Shown: positions 42,176-50,820 of the stretch, piece by piece
Numbering within the stretch: position 1 is the stretch's first letter
Layout of the letters: each line of letters starts with the position of its first letter
DNA from: Ktedonobacteria bacterium brp13
GTDB lineage: Bacteria; Chloroflexota; Ktedonobacteria; Ktedonobacterales; Ktedonobacteraceae
Length of the DNA: 64,000 nucleotides
Assembly (NCBI GenBank): GCA_015099395.1
Contig: AP024096.1
Coordinates: 3,720,001-3,784,000 of the forward strand
Reading direction: 5' to 3'
Position numbers and translations under genes: made by a program
The notes under the pieces: model-generated
Database searches by the model: none
What the model saw: the letters and a program-made list of their open reading frames with translations, nothing else
What the model was told of the DNA's origin: nothing

Positions 42176-42487
42176 ATGGGTTTTAATAGTCATGAAGTGA
42201 CAAAAGGTAAAACAATAGAAAAGAGTATATTGCCGCACCAGGAACAGGCAAAATTAACTCGTCCAGAAAAAAATAGTAAAGAAAATGCAGGACCCGAAAA
42301 AAAAGGGCACGAGCAAGGGCCCAAAACATGGGAAGAACGAGAAAAATATAAAGAAAATCAGAGCAAAGAAAGAGAAAAGAAGAAAAACTTTAAAGATGCA
42401 ACACAAAAATTAATACAAGGGACTGGAGATTTTGCCAGTAAAATGCTGGCTGCCGATGAGAAAGCAGTTAGAGGATCTTCGAGATAA
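42176..42487 (+). CDS. Small, very basic, probably disordered protein
   Basis: 103 residues, more than 40 percent charged, with runs such as KYKENQSKEREKKKNFKD and no hydrophobic core before the last third. DATQKLIQGTGDFASKML may form a short amphipathic helix. GAGGAGAG lies 4-8 bases before the ATG, a strong site. It sits 56 bases after the HerA-like ATPase gene in the same direction. It may bind nucleic acid or an acidic partner such as the accessory protein at 30995; this is inference from charge only. Confidence 0.6.
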   Translation: MGFNSHEVTKGKTIEKSILPHQEQAKLTRPEKNSKENAGPEKKGHEQGPKTWEEREKYKENQSKEREKKKNFKDATQKLIQGTGDFASKMLAADEKAVRGSSR

Positions 42488-42539
42488 ATAGATACTTTCC
42501 TTTCTTTGCTGTAATAAATCGTATGAGGAGCAGTATGCA

Positions 42540-43649
42540 GTGAACAACACTCACCTACTTTTTCAATCGACGCTATCAAGGCGAACAGTACTGGCCACGG
42601 GACTCGTGACAATGGCTGGCCTTGCCGGTTGCGCAACCAGTAGTGGCAGCAAAGCCACGACGCCAACGCGCCCCACTGCAACACCGACACCAACGATCCC
42701 TTATAAACAGGGAGAGATTGTTATTAAGACAGGGGGATCGAATGTACTAGCTTTCGCACCGCAGGGAACACTGCTGGCCATGGGCGAGGGTACAAATATT
42801 GGGGTTGTAGATCCTTTGTCCACATCTACAACCCCATCATCCTACCTCTCCTATGACAAGCATACGCAGGATGTGCGTGCTCTTGCCTGGTCACCTGATG
42901 CGCAACGTCTGGCCTCTGGAGGGGACGACAACCTGGTTTGTATCTGGACCCTCCCTGCGAAGGGAAAACCGCAATCATCTATTACCTGTACGGGTCATCA
43001 AAATACTGTCTACAGCCTTGCCTGGTCCCCTGATGGAACCCGTCTGGCCTCTGGCAGCCAGGATGGGACCGTGAAAATTTGGGATACCAGCCGTGATAAT
43101 GCTCTTATTACCAGTGTGACAGTGCAAGGTGGCGCAGCGATCCTATATGGTTTAGCTCAGGTTCTGTCCCTTTCCTGGTCTTCCGATGGGAAGTTGTTAC
43201 TGGTCAATGCAGAGAGCGACGCAGCCATATGGAATACGAGCACCTTTACGACTGTCGGTTCATTAACTCCCGATCGATCACCAGCTTCTGATGATGAGGT
43301 GTTTGGTCTGGCGTTTTCTCCTGATAGCAAATATATAGCAAGTGGTTGGAATCTTGGATCGTTGCTGGTCTGGCAGACACAAGCACTGCAAAAAGCGCCA
43401 CTGTATTATAAAACGTCCGCTGAAAGTCTGATCGCCGTTGCCTGGTCGCCAAACAGTCGCTATATCATAACTGGAGGAAATGGCGCAATCGTAGAGATCT
43501 GGGATATTCAGTCTCAGAGTACAGCTCCCATCCATACGTACACCTGGGATACAAGTGCTGATATACAATCGGCTTCCTGGGCAAGTAATGGCTGGTGTGT
43601 AGCCTCGGTTGATAGTAATTCAAAGGTTGTGATCTGGCGTGCCGTTTAG
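42540..43649 (+). CDS. WD40-repeat lipoprotein with a Tat-like signal
   Basis: 369 residues from a GTG with GAGGAG 9 bases upstream. The N-terminus STLSRRTVLATGLVTMAGLA has a twin arginine and leads directly into a lipobox (LAGC), so the protein is probably exported folded by the Tat system and lipid-anchored outside. After a Thr/Pro linker, six or seven WD40 blades follow: VRALAWSPDAQRLASGGDDN, VYSLAWSPDGTRLASGSQDG with KIWD, and later VAWSPNSRYIITGG with EIWDIQS. A beta-propeller on the outer surface would be a docking platform for the T4SS or its substrate. The operon context supports a role in that machine. Confidence 0.85.
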   Translation: MNNTHLLFQSTLSRRTVLATGLVTMAGLAGCATSSGSKATTPTRPTATPTPTIPYKQGEIVIKTGGSNVLAFAPQGTLLAMGEGTNIGVVDPLSTSTTPSSYLSYDKHTQDVRALAWSPDAQRLASGGDDNLVCIWTLPAKGKPQSSITCTGHQNTVYSLAWSPDGTRLASGSQDGTVKIWDTSRDNALITSVTVQGGAAILYGLAQVLSLSWSSDGKLLLVNAESDAAIWNTSTFTTVGSLTPDRSPASDDEVFGLAFSPDSKYIASGWNLGSLLVWQTQALQKAPLYYKTSAESLIAVAWSPNSRYIITGGNGAIVEIWDIQSQSTAPIHTYTWDTSADIQSASWASNGWCVASVDSNSKVVIWRAV

Positions 43650-43706
43650 GGCTATCCAGTGAAGGACATGAAGCATAAAACATACGAGGAAAAGGAGTTC
43701 GTTATC

Positions 43707-44585
43707 ATGCCCGCTGCCGCTAAATGTCCTACCTGTGGACATCGTATCTTGCAGACCAGTGTGGTTCGTATCTGTTCCAATTGCGGGGCATTCTTGCCGG
43801 ATGATGGGGTAATCACCAGGCCGACCGACGAAGAGAGACAGATCGCACTACCCTCCGCTCGACCACAGGTGGTTACACGACCACCAGCACTGACCCGGAA
43901 ACAATCCGACCAGAGCGATGCCGTTCCTTATAATGAGCCGGGTATCATTCCGTACAACGAGTTGGGGGTTGTCCCTTACGAACAGGATGAGAGGCAACTC
44001 GCTCCTTTGCGCCATCTCCCCACCCCTTATGATCAGCAGAATGCGCTACAAACCCCTTTATCTGCACAAGAGATGGCTCCCGTAGCGTCACCGGAATGGG
44101 TGGATAAGAAGAAGCTGCCACGTGGCTTTCCACGCCGTCCCGCTGATATCAGTGGCACACTGATATATGTCCAGTCCCAGTTGGAGAAACCAGCCAATGA
44201 TATTCTAGTTATGCTCATCAAAGGTGCATCAGATATTTTATGGAGTAGCTCCACTGCTTTAACCCAGCAAAACAAGGACAAAGATCAAGAGATGGTGACC
44301 GCACTCCGCGTACACCTGGAAGATGGGAGCAATCGTGACGCACGCATTCGCGGATATCTTGTAAGCGCGAGCCTGACCATCGGCGATGTAATATCGCTAT
44401 GGGGAACACAACGTCAAGGCACGCTACATGTCAGTCGCGGGTATAATCATACCTCGAAAAGTAAGATCAGTACGCGGGGGTCCAACGTTTCGTTTGCTAT
44501 CCTGCTGACTCTGGCTATCTTTGCAGTGGTTGTTTATCTGATTGCGATGAATGGAGGGAGTCACATCCCATGGTTGCCATTTTAA
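43707..44585 (+). CDS. Zinc-ribbon membrane protein with an OB-like domain
   Basis: About 292 residues from the ATG at 43707, which has AAGGAG at 9 bases; a GTG at 43659 is unlikely. The N-terminus has a CPTCGH ... CSNCGAFLPDD zinc ribbon. A Pro/Gln-rich spacer holds three short repeats (PYNEPGIIPYNELGVVPYEQ). Residues about 160-265 look like a small beta barrel (SGTLIYVQSQLEKPANDIL, TALRVHLEDGSNRDARIRGY, GDVISLWGTQRQGTLHVSRG), possibly an OB fold. One transmembrane helix (FAILLTLAIFAVVVYLIAMN) ends the protein. Topology places the ribbon in the cytoplasm. Function unknown; genomic context links it to the T4SS-like operon. Confidence 0.65.
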   Translation: MPAAAKCPTCGHRILQTSVVRICSNCGAFLPDDGVITRPTDEERQIALPSARPQVVTRPPALTRKQSDQSDAVPYNEPGIIPYNELGVVPYEQDERQLAPLRHLPTPYDQQNALQTPLSAQEMAPVASPEWVDKKKLPRGFPRRPADISGTLIYVQSQLEKPANDILVMLIKGASDILWSSSTALTQQNKDKDQEMVTALRVHLEDGSNRDARIRGYLVSASLTIGDVISLWGTQRQGTLHVSRGYNHTSKSKISTRGSNVSFAILLTLAIFAVVVYLIAMNGGSHIPWLPF

Positions 44586-44656
44586 TGACAGTGCTATCTA
44601 TGTCCGTTGGACGCCGCAAGAATATTTTTTTGCTAGAGGCAGGAATACAATAATCT

Positions 44657-45535
44657 ATGCCTGAAACAGTGATACAAGATCTCTTTGATATAGAGCGCAT
44701 GGCTGCGTTCTATCGTGCAAGCGAGAACGAGCGTGTCGACGCACATATTCATGACACGTATGCTCATCTTCTGATAGGAGAGCGCGGCGAACAACTCATG
44801 AAGGAACTACCAGCCGGTCTATCCGAGGGCTGGGGGAATATCGCACGCACATGGATTTATGATGATATATTGTTGCGCATTATTCAGGAACAGCAGGTTG
44901 ATGTGGTCTTGAACCTGGCAGCCGGACTGGATACGCGACCTTACCGTCTGGCGCTGCCTGCGACGTTACGTTGGGTTGAGGCTGATCATGCCGAGATCCT
45001 TGCCTATAAAGCCCATTTATTATCCGATGCGCAACCATCCTGCCAGCTTGAACAGGTACCGCTCGCTATTACTGACACTGAGGCATGTGCAGAACTATTA
45101 CAGGATCTGGGTAAGCAAGCTCGTACTATTTTTGTACTCACCGAAGGCTTACTGATCTATCTTTCTGTTGAGCAGGTATCCGCTTTAGCGGCTGCTCTGA
45201 AAGCAACTCCTGCCGTTCAATGGTGGTTGACCGAGTGTATTGCTCCGACGGTGCTCCAATCCACGGCACAACTCTGGAACCCGCTTGCCGCTGTCCCTGC
45301 CCAGGTGCGCTTCACGCCGCCAGGAGGTGTCTCATTCTTCTATGCATATGACTGGAAGGTACTTGAGTTTTATCAATATGCCCATATCGCTCTCCGTCTA
45401 CACCTGCCCTTACGACGCCGCTGGCAGGCTCGCTTGTTTTCCTGGTGGACGACAAAAAGGCGCTCCGATGCACTTTATAACACGGGTGGCTTCTTTCTGT
45501 TTCAACGCAACCCACGCAGCGATCCAGGAAAGTAA
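44657..45535 (+). CDS. SAM-dependent methyltransferase of the leucine-carboxyl-methyltransferase (LCM) family
   Basis: 292 residues. DVVLNLAAGLDTRPYRLALP is the SAM-binding motif I of the LCM/PPM1/TCMP family. WVEADHAEILAYK gives the acidic motif II, and TIFVLTEGLLIYLSVEQVSA is the family-specific motif. Members methylate carboxyl or hydroxyl groups, often in secondary metabolites; the substrate here is not evident. It closes the + strand operon, 71 bases after the zinc-ribbon gene, and is followed by a strong hairpin. It may simply ride along, or modify a T4SS component. Confidence 0.88.
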   Translation: MPETVIQDLFDIERMAAFYRASENERVDAHIHDTYAHLLIGERGEQLMKELPAGLSEGWGNIARTWIYDDILLRIIQEQQVDVVLNLAAGLDTRPYRLALPATLRWVEADHAEILAYKAHLLSDAQPSCQLEQVPLAITDTEACAELLQDLGKQARTIFVLTEGLLIYLSVEQVSALAAALKATPAVQWWLTECIAPTVLQSTAQLWNPLAAVPAQVRFTPPGGVSFFYAYDWKVLEFYQYAHIALRLHLPLRRRWQARLFSWWTTKRRSDALYNTGGFFLFQRNPRSDPGK

Positions 45536-45538
45536 ACA

Positions 45539-45595
45539 GGAACTGTACCATCTGAGTGACAGATACAAGCGTTGTCACTCAGACGGTACAGTTCC
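45539..45595. terminator. Bidirectional terminator hairpin
   Basis: Arms 45539-45561 and 45573-45595 pair over 23 positions with one A-C mismatch and an 11-base loop. It lies between the convergent methyltransferase (+) and VirD4-like (-) genes. The left arm begins GGAACTGTACCATCTGAGTG. No long T-tract is present. Confidence 0.75.
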
Positions 45596-45604
45596 CGGGT
45601 GGGT

Positions 45605-48600
45605 TTATCCGTTTTCGTGAGGATCAGAATATGCATGCAGCTCTACCAGCTCATGCTCTTCTTCATCTGCCTGGTCAGTTGCGCTTTGCTCTGTGTACGT
45701 GCCGTCTTGCGTTGCCTGCTCCAATTCTGCCTGCTTTTGCAGAGCCTCACGATGGCGTGCAGCGCGCTCTAATGAGCGATTCAATGCTCGCTTACCACGG
45801 TTTTTCTTCTTTTTCGCTGGTGCATCAGTTGGAGTATTGGCATTGGCATCATTAACATCATTAACATCGTTGGAAGCGGCTATCGGTACGTCTGACGACT
45901 GTATATCTGTTGGTTCACCAGAAGACTCTACAGTATTATTATCTATGTGAGAGCTATCGAGCAACGTAAAATCAGACGGTGCATCGAGCAACACTACTTC
46001 TGGCTGTTCCTGTTCCAGATCAAATATTGGTGGTATTGGATCTTCTGCTGCTGAATTTATGCGAGTAGAATGAGGTCGTGGTGTGTTGGAGTTAGATGGT
46101 CGTCCTCCTTTTTTGCCAGCTTTTTTCTGTGATGATGGGGCCATACGAATGCTGCGTACCATAGCATCTCGTAGCATACCATCGATCGTCTCAACCGGGG
46201 TTGTATAGCGAATACGGCAGCGAGTACGAATGCTTTCCGCCAGCAGCTTATCACCCATCGTTGCAGGAATGACGCGCATAGAAAAGGTTGGTTGACGATG
46301 GTCGCCCGCTGGCATTTTGACATAGCAGGTGTGCATGTCGATGTTGAGAATATCTTCTGGCTCTACGCCCAGTTCACGGTGCACTGTATCGGCATCTTGC
46401 GCCGACATATGGAAGATAATAAGTTGTTTCACGTTTGCCATCACCGTTGGCAGTAAGAAATCATCCAGTTTCTGCAGGTATTCCAACGATTGTGTGGCGA
46501 GAAAGAAGGTCGCGCCATACTTACGCAGCTCAGCAAGTGCTCCGTAGTCAACACCGGCCATCACCTGGAATTCGTCGATAATGATTGGAAAACGAGCGCG
46601 TTCCTCGGCCGCTTTGACACCTTGCTCTTCCAGGGTAATTTGGATCAGTCCCAGCAGCGTTGCGCCAATAATACCTGCGACATCGGCGCCAACAATACCT
46701 TTGGCCAGATTGATCAAGATTATCTTGCGTTCAGCTATCATTTCGGTAAAGTTGATGGTCGACCTGCCCTGACCGATAATACGCCGCGCTATGACGCTTT
46801 CAAACTTGGTAACCTTGGTAATGACAGGATTAATGATATCGCGCTGTTGCATCAACGAGAGGGGTTCGTAGTATTCACGCCACCAACGATGCAAGTAGTC
46901 ATCGTCAATCTGTTGCAGCATGGACCGGCAGAAGTTTTCGTTGGTCAGCAAGGGCAAGACATCCATCAATGTGTACTGTTGGGAAGGGCCATGCTCCGGG
47001 TCCTGGGCGACCATGATACTGTTGATCTCGAACAACGTACGCAAGGCCATCTCAAAGACATTCTCCATACGGGGTCCCCAACTAGTAGACCAGATATGCG
47101 ATAGCGTCTTCAACAGGTCAGCAATAGCTTTGTCCCGGCTACGCCCAAGCGTCACATCAATAGGATTGATACCAACTGATGCATTTTTGTCTGCCAGGTC
47201 GATCAGGACAACGTCGTCTACGCGTGATGGTGGTACCAGTTGGAGCACATGTTCACAGAGATCGCCGTGGGGATCGATCAGAACCAATCCACCACGTGTC
47301 ATAGCCTCAGCGGAGACGCGTTCCATAAACGTACTCTTGCCTTCACCAGATTTACCACCGATAAAGGTATGCACAGTAAAGAATTCGGGGATCAAAGCAA
47401 ACGGCAAACGATGGCCAGCATGCTCCGAATAACCAATGGGTACGAAGCTTTCTGAAAGCCGCGAGACTTCGGGGGGAATCAGCAGCGTGCGCGCTTTGCG
47501 ATATTCTACGAGGGCCAGTTCAGATAATTTACTGGCATTGGGCAGGTGCCAGAGCGCAGAAAGAGCATCGACAGTAATATATTGTTGTGAGTGGCGTAAC
47601 CCTCTGGCCCAACCTGAACGCAAGGCGTGGCGATTGGCGCGCAGCAGACGTTCAGCGCTGTATGCAGACAACGTCCGCGGAGTAAAATATGAGCCACTCG
47701 CTAGATGATATTGTCGATAGGTAGCGATCAGGCGCAGCATAACATCTTTACGTTTTCGTTTGAGCTCTTGCTTCTCACGCTGCCATTGCCAGCGTGCTGG
47801 CAAGCTGCTCAGCACCCGTGAAAATGTAGTCGACTGTGCTTGCTCCAGATCGACGCGTATATCATGGGTTTGTGGTCCAATAACATAAAGGCGCAAGCGA
47901 GTACGATACGCTACACGCGACGTCTTTTGCTCAACCATGCTCATATTGTAGATGGGCGTCGGCTTCAACGAGTGTTGTATGCGGTCAACCAGCATGGCGA
48001 TGACCACAAACAGGATCACACAACCGGCAATACTAAGGATCAGTGTAATGATCTGTATTGATGTAAGAGTGGGCATCTGCCCATTTATAAGCGACCCCAG
48101 ACTATTACCAACCCAGGCCGGAAGCATAGGCTCAAGCAGGAGAAAGAGTCCCGCCTCAACACCCAGCGCAATAAGCAGCGGCATGCCGATAGTGACGGCT
48201 CCAACTCCTGTTCCTGCTGCACTCCGCTCGGCTTGTTGTGCCCGTCGCTCTGGCTCAAGAGAATGCTCAACTGTTTTTCGCAGACTGTTCTTAGACCAAT
48301 CAACTGGTGCTGGCACCAGACTCAACTGCGCAATAGCTCTCGTTTGATACGGCAACTTACTTAATGCGGCGAGTAGACCCAGGATCGGGTCGACCTCTTC
48401 CTGCCCACCCTTGCGCTCCGTCCAGGTACGTAGCGGGAGATATGCAGCCCCACCCATGACCAGTTCCACTGCGGAAACGCTCTCATGCGGTTCAAGGCGA
48501 AATGGATCCTCAAAAGGGCGCAGTGGACGCACTTCAAGCTGTGGATACTGCGCTCGTAGCAGTGTTTCGATATGATCGAGTGCAGTCTGAGTCGTAGCAC

Positions 48601-48790
48601 GCACGATGAAGCGTCGTTCTTCGTTGCTACCAGACAGTTCAAGCGCGACCGGATGCTGGGAGTCAAGCACAAGACTTTGCATAGCCGCCTCTAACATTAT
48701 CTGTTCCTGTTGAGTTTGCAGTGGCGGAATAATCGAGAGCGCAAACGTTTGCGACGCTTCTGACTGCTGTGGCAATGGTGATTGTCTCAT
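45605..48790 (-). CDS. VirD4/TraG-like membrane ATPase (coupling-protein candidate)
   Basis: 1061 residues. Two transmembrane helices lie around residues 205-275 (IGMPLLIALGVEAGLFLLLE and IQIITLILSIAGCVILFVVI). The ATPase has Walker A in FIGGKSGEGKSTFMERV near residue 480 and LVLIDPHGDLCEHVL. Walker B PIIIDEFQVMAGVDYGAL comes next, followed by FFLATQSLEYLQK. It corresponds to coupling proteins or the related TraG/DUF87 ATPases that hand substrates to a T4SS. The C-terminal 230 residues are low-complexity and acidic, with a short NDVNDVNDANA repeat and a Lys/Arg patch (KKKKNRGKRALNR). The start has only a weak ribosome site. No relaxase gene is beside it, so the substrate could be protein. Confidence 0.85.
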   Translation of the reverse strand: MRQSPLPQQSEASQTFALSIIPPLQTQQEQIMLEAAMQSLVLDSQHPVALELSGSNEERRFIVRATTQTALDHIETLLRAQYPQLEVRPLRPFEDPFRLEPHESVSAVELVMGGAAYLPLRTWTERKGGQEEVDPILGLLAALSKLPYQTRAIAQLSLVPAPVDWSKNSLRKTVEHSLEPERRAQQAERSAAGTGVGAVTIGMPLLIALGVEAGLFLLLEPMLPAWVGNSLGSLINGQMPTLTSIQIITLILSIAGCVILFVVIAMLVDRIQHSLKPTPIYNMSMVEQKTSRVAYRTRLRLYVIGPQTHDIRVDLEQAQSTTFSRVLSSLPARWQWQREKQELKRKRKDVMLRLIATYRQYHLASGSYFTPRTLSAYSAERLLRANRHALRSGWARGLRHSQQYITVDALSALWHLPNASKLSELALVEYRKARTLLIPPEVSRLSESFVPIGYSEHAGHRLPFALIPEFFTVHTFIGGKSGEGKSTFMERVSAEAMTRGGLVLIDPHGDLCEHVLQLVPPSRVDDVVLIDLADKNASVGINPIDVTLGRSRDKAIADLLKTLSHIWSTSWGPRMENVFEMALRTLFEINSIMVAQDPEHGPSQQYTLMDVLPLLTNENFCRSMLQQIDDDYLHRWWREYYEPLSLMQQRDIINPVITKVTKFESVIARRIIGQGRSTINFTEMIAERKIILINLAKGIVGADVAGIIGATLLGLIQITLEEQGVKAAEERARFPIIIDEFQVMAGVDYGALAELRKYGATFFLATQSLEYLQKLDDFLLPTVMANVKQLIIFHMSAQDADTVHRELGVEPEDILNIDMHTCYVKMPAGDHRQPTFSMRVIPATMGDKLLAESIRTRCRIRYTTPVETIDGMLRDAMVRSIRMAPSSQKKAGKKGGRPSNSNTPRPHSTRINSAAEDPIPPIFDLEQEQPEVVLLDAPSDFTLLDSSHIDNNTVESSGEPTDIQSSDVPIAASNDVNDVNDANANTPTDAPAKKKKNRGKRALNRSLERAARHREALQKQAELEQATQDGTYTEQSATDQADEEEHELVELHAYSDPHENG

Positions 48791-49068
48791 AGTTCTATAC
48801 GTTCTTCTTTACAGAATAAAGCATGCATTTTTTAACTTTTTACATAATACGCAAAGATTTCAGGGACAATGGAGCAGACGTTCCTGACGTGAAATATCTA
48901 CAAGTATAACTTTTCTTCATAAAAAAGAATAGGTTAAAAGGGGTACAAATATCAATTATTCGTTGTGTTCACTTTATAATTGCAGGCCAGGAAATGCTAT
49001 TGTTCATAGTAGTTATAATTGCACAGTAGTACGTTGATACGTGAAGAGCAGGGAAGGCAGGGACCTAT

Positions 49069-50778
49069 TTAGTGGGGAAGATAGTGCGTTGCTGTGCCAT
49101 AGATCTGTTCCGGGTCCATGGTAAGTGGCGCGATGATCTGCAAGAGTTGTTTGAGATCATCGCAGTAGACCGGGCCAATTAAGTACAATTTCCCTCTGCT
49201 TTCGTGCTGTCGATCAAGTAATTGAAGATTAATAGCCGCAAGTCCAGATTGGCTAATATGCTTGAGCGTATAGTGTCCACTGGTAAAGTAACGGCAGATA
49301 GCGAGTCCGTCGCCGTAGAGTTGCCATAACAGCCAGTGTAAGAGATTCATGTCACCTTTCGTTCTTCCCCTCAGCAACAACAGTATCAACTGACGGCGCA
49401 GTATCTTTGCAGCTTCCAGGATATGTTGCTCCTGTGCATAGAGACTTTTATGCGCAATCGCTTCGGCTGGAATGATTTTCACCGATGCTAGCAAATTACT
49501 GATCGGCGTCGTTGAGGTATATGGACGTAAATGGAGCGCCAATGCATGCGCCAGTACGGCTCTGGTCACATTCATGCAAGGAGTGGAAGCCAGAAAGTCG
49601 TCACTTAATAGTAACAGATACAAATTGGCATGTGCGTCTCGTTCTGGATGGCTTATATCATATGTTTGGATCTGTAGTCGAGGGAAATCACTCAACAGAG
49701 TCTGCAACTGCGTGTAAATGACTTGCCATAGTTGGTGATCTTCACTGTGTGGGGAGAGAATGACACGTATTATAAATGGACGATATGTGGAAGCGCTGCT
49801 GCCAGGGATCGCTGTAGCTAAGGTTCTGGTCTGTGTCTGTACAGGGACACTTGAGGGCTTATGCACCTGTTGTAAGGTCTGTTGCACGACACGTATAGAG
49901 GTGGGGCGGCGCTTCTCTTCAAGCTCAACCATGCTCAATATAAAACGTGCGAGCTGTGGCTGATTGGGAATGGTGAAGGGACGAAAGGCAAAGGGAGTTT
50001 GTGATGGATCGTCGTCGGTCAACAGATAATGCAATGTTGCACCCAGACTATAGATATCGGAACGTGGCGATGTGGCGCTACGGTACTGCTCAGGAGGAGC
50101 ATAGCCGGGCGAACCAAGCGCGCTGGTATCTTTGTTTTGACCGGGCTTGAACAGTCGTGCAATGCCGAAATCGATCAAGAAGACGCGATCCTGGGCGTCT
50201 AGCATGATGTTAGCGGGTTTGAGATCGCGAAAGATTACGGCGGGGTGTTGATGATGCAAATAATCTAGCACATTGCACAGCTGTTGAGCGATTGCGATAA
50301 TCTGCGCCAGCGTGAGACGCTGGCCCTGCTGACGCATTGCCGTCAACCGCTGCTCCAGGGTTTCGCCAACAATAAACTCCATGACAAGATAGCGACGTTC
50401 ACATTCCGCAAACTGCTCATAGATATGTGGCAGGCTGGGATGCTTGAGCCCTGCCAGCAGTTCTGCTTCACGCGCAAACGCAACCTGCGCCTTTTGCAGA
50501 TCCTGACCTTTAAGCCCCTGCTGGCTCATCTCCTTGATCGCAACGATACGTTGTTGAAACTGAAGATCGAGGGCTTTATAGACTGCACCCATGCCTCCTT
50601 TGCCCACTGTTTCAACAATGACGTAACGTCCCTGCTGTAGCAGCGACTGCTCCAGCAGTAATCCGGTGGCGTTCTCACCTGACTGTCTTTTTTGCTTAAC
50701 TTCCATTGCTACGCCGCACCATTGACAGAAAAGAGCTTCAGCTTGAATTGGTCGATGACAGCTATGGCAATGTAACAC
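49069..50778 (-). CDS. Ser/Thr protein kinase with N-terminal zinc ribbon and C-terminal TIR-like domain
   Basis: About 569 residues from a GTG at 50778 with GAGAGG 8 bases upstream; the ATG at 50805 has a poorer site. Residues 4-21 form a CHSC ... CQWC zinc ribbon. The kinase (about 51-300) has the full set: GKGGMGAVYKALD, VAIKEM, FRDLKPANIML, IDFGIARLF and GSPGYAPPEQY. Residues about 336-465 resemble a TIR fold: the central strand ANLYLLLLSDDFLAST is followed by RAVLAHALALHLRPYT and SLYAQEQHILEAAKILRRQL. The Glu expected for NADase activity is not seen, so it may be a protein-interaction form. It starts 42 bases after the RNA polymerase gene on the same strand. Confidence 0.82.
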   Translation of the reverse strand: MLHCHSCHRPIQAEALFCQWCGVAMEVKQKRQSGENATGLLLEQSLLQQGRYVIVETVGKGGMGAVYKALDLQFQQRIVAIKEMSQQGLKGQDLQKAQVAFAREAELLAGLKHPSLPHIYEQFAECERRYLVMEFIVGETLEQRLTAMRQQGQRLTLAQIIAIAQQLCNVLDYLHHQHPAVIFRDLKPANIMLDAQDRVFLIDFGIARLFKPGQNKDTSALGSPGYAPPEQYRSATSPRSDIYSLGATLHYLLTDDDPSQTPFAFRPFTIPNQPQLARFILSMVELEEKRRPTSIRVVQQTLQQVHKPSSVPVQTQTRTLATAIPGSSASTYRPFIIRVILSPHSEDHQLWQVIYTQLQTLLSDFPRLQIQTYDISHPERDAHANLYLLLLSDDFLASTPCMNVTRAVLAHALALHLRPYTSTTPISNLLASVKIIPAEAIAHKSLYAQEQHILEAAKILRRQLILLLLRGRTKGDMNLLHWLLWQLYGDGLAICRYFTSGHYTLKHISQSGLAAINLQLLDRQHESRGKLYLIGPVYCDDLKQLLQIIAPLTMDPEQIYGTATHYLPH

Positions 50779-50820
50779 AATCTCTACCTCTCGTGTGTAC
50801 TCCATCAGATGTGACCATCC

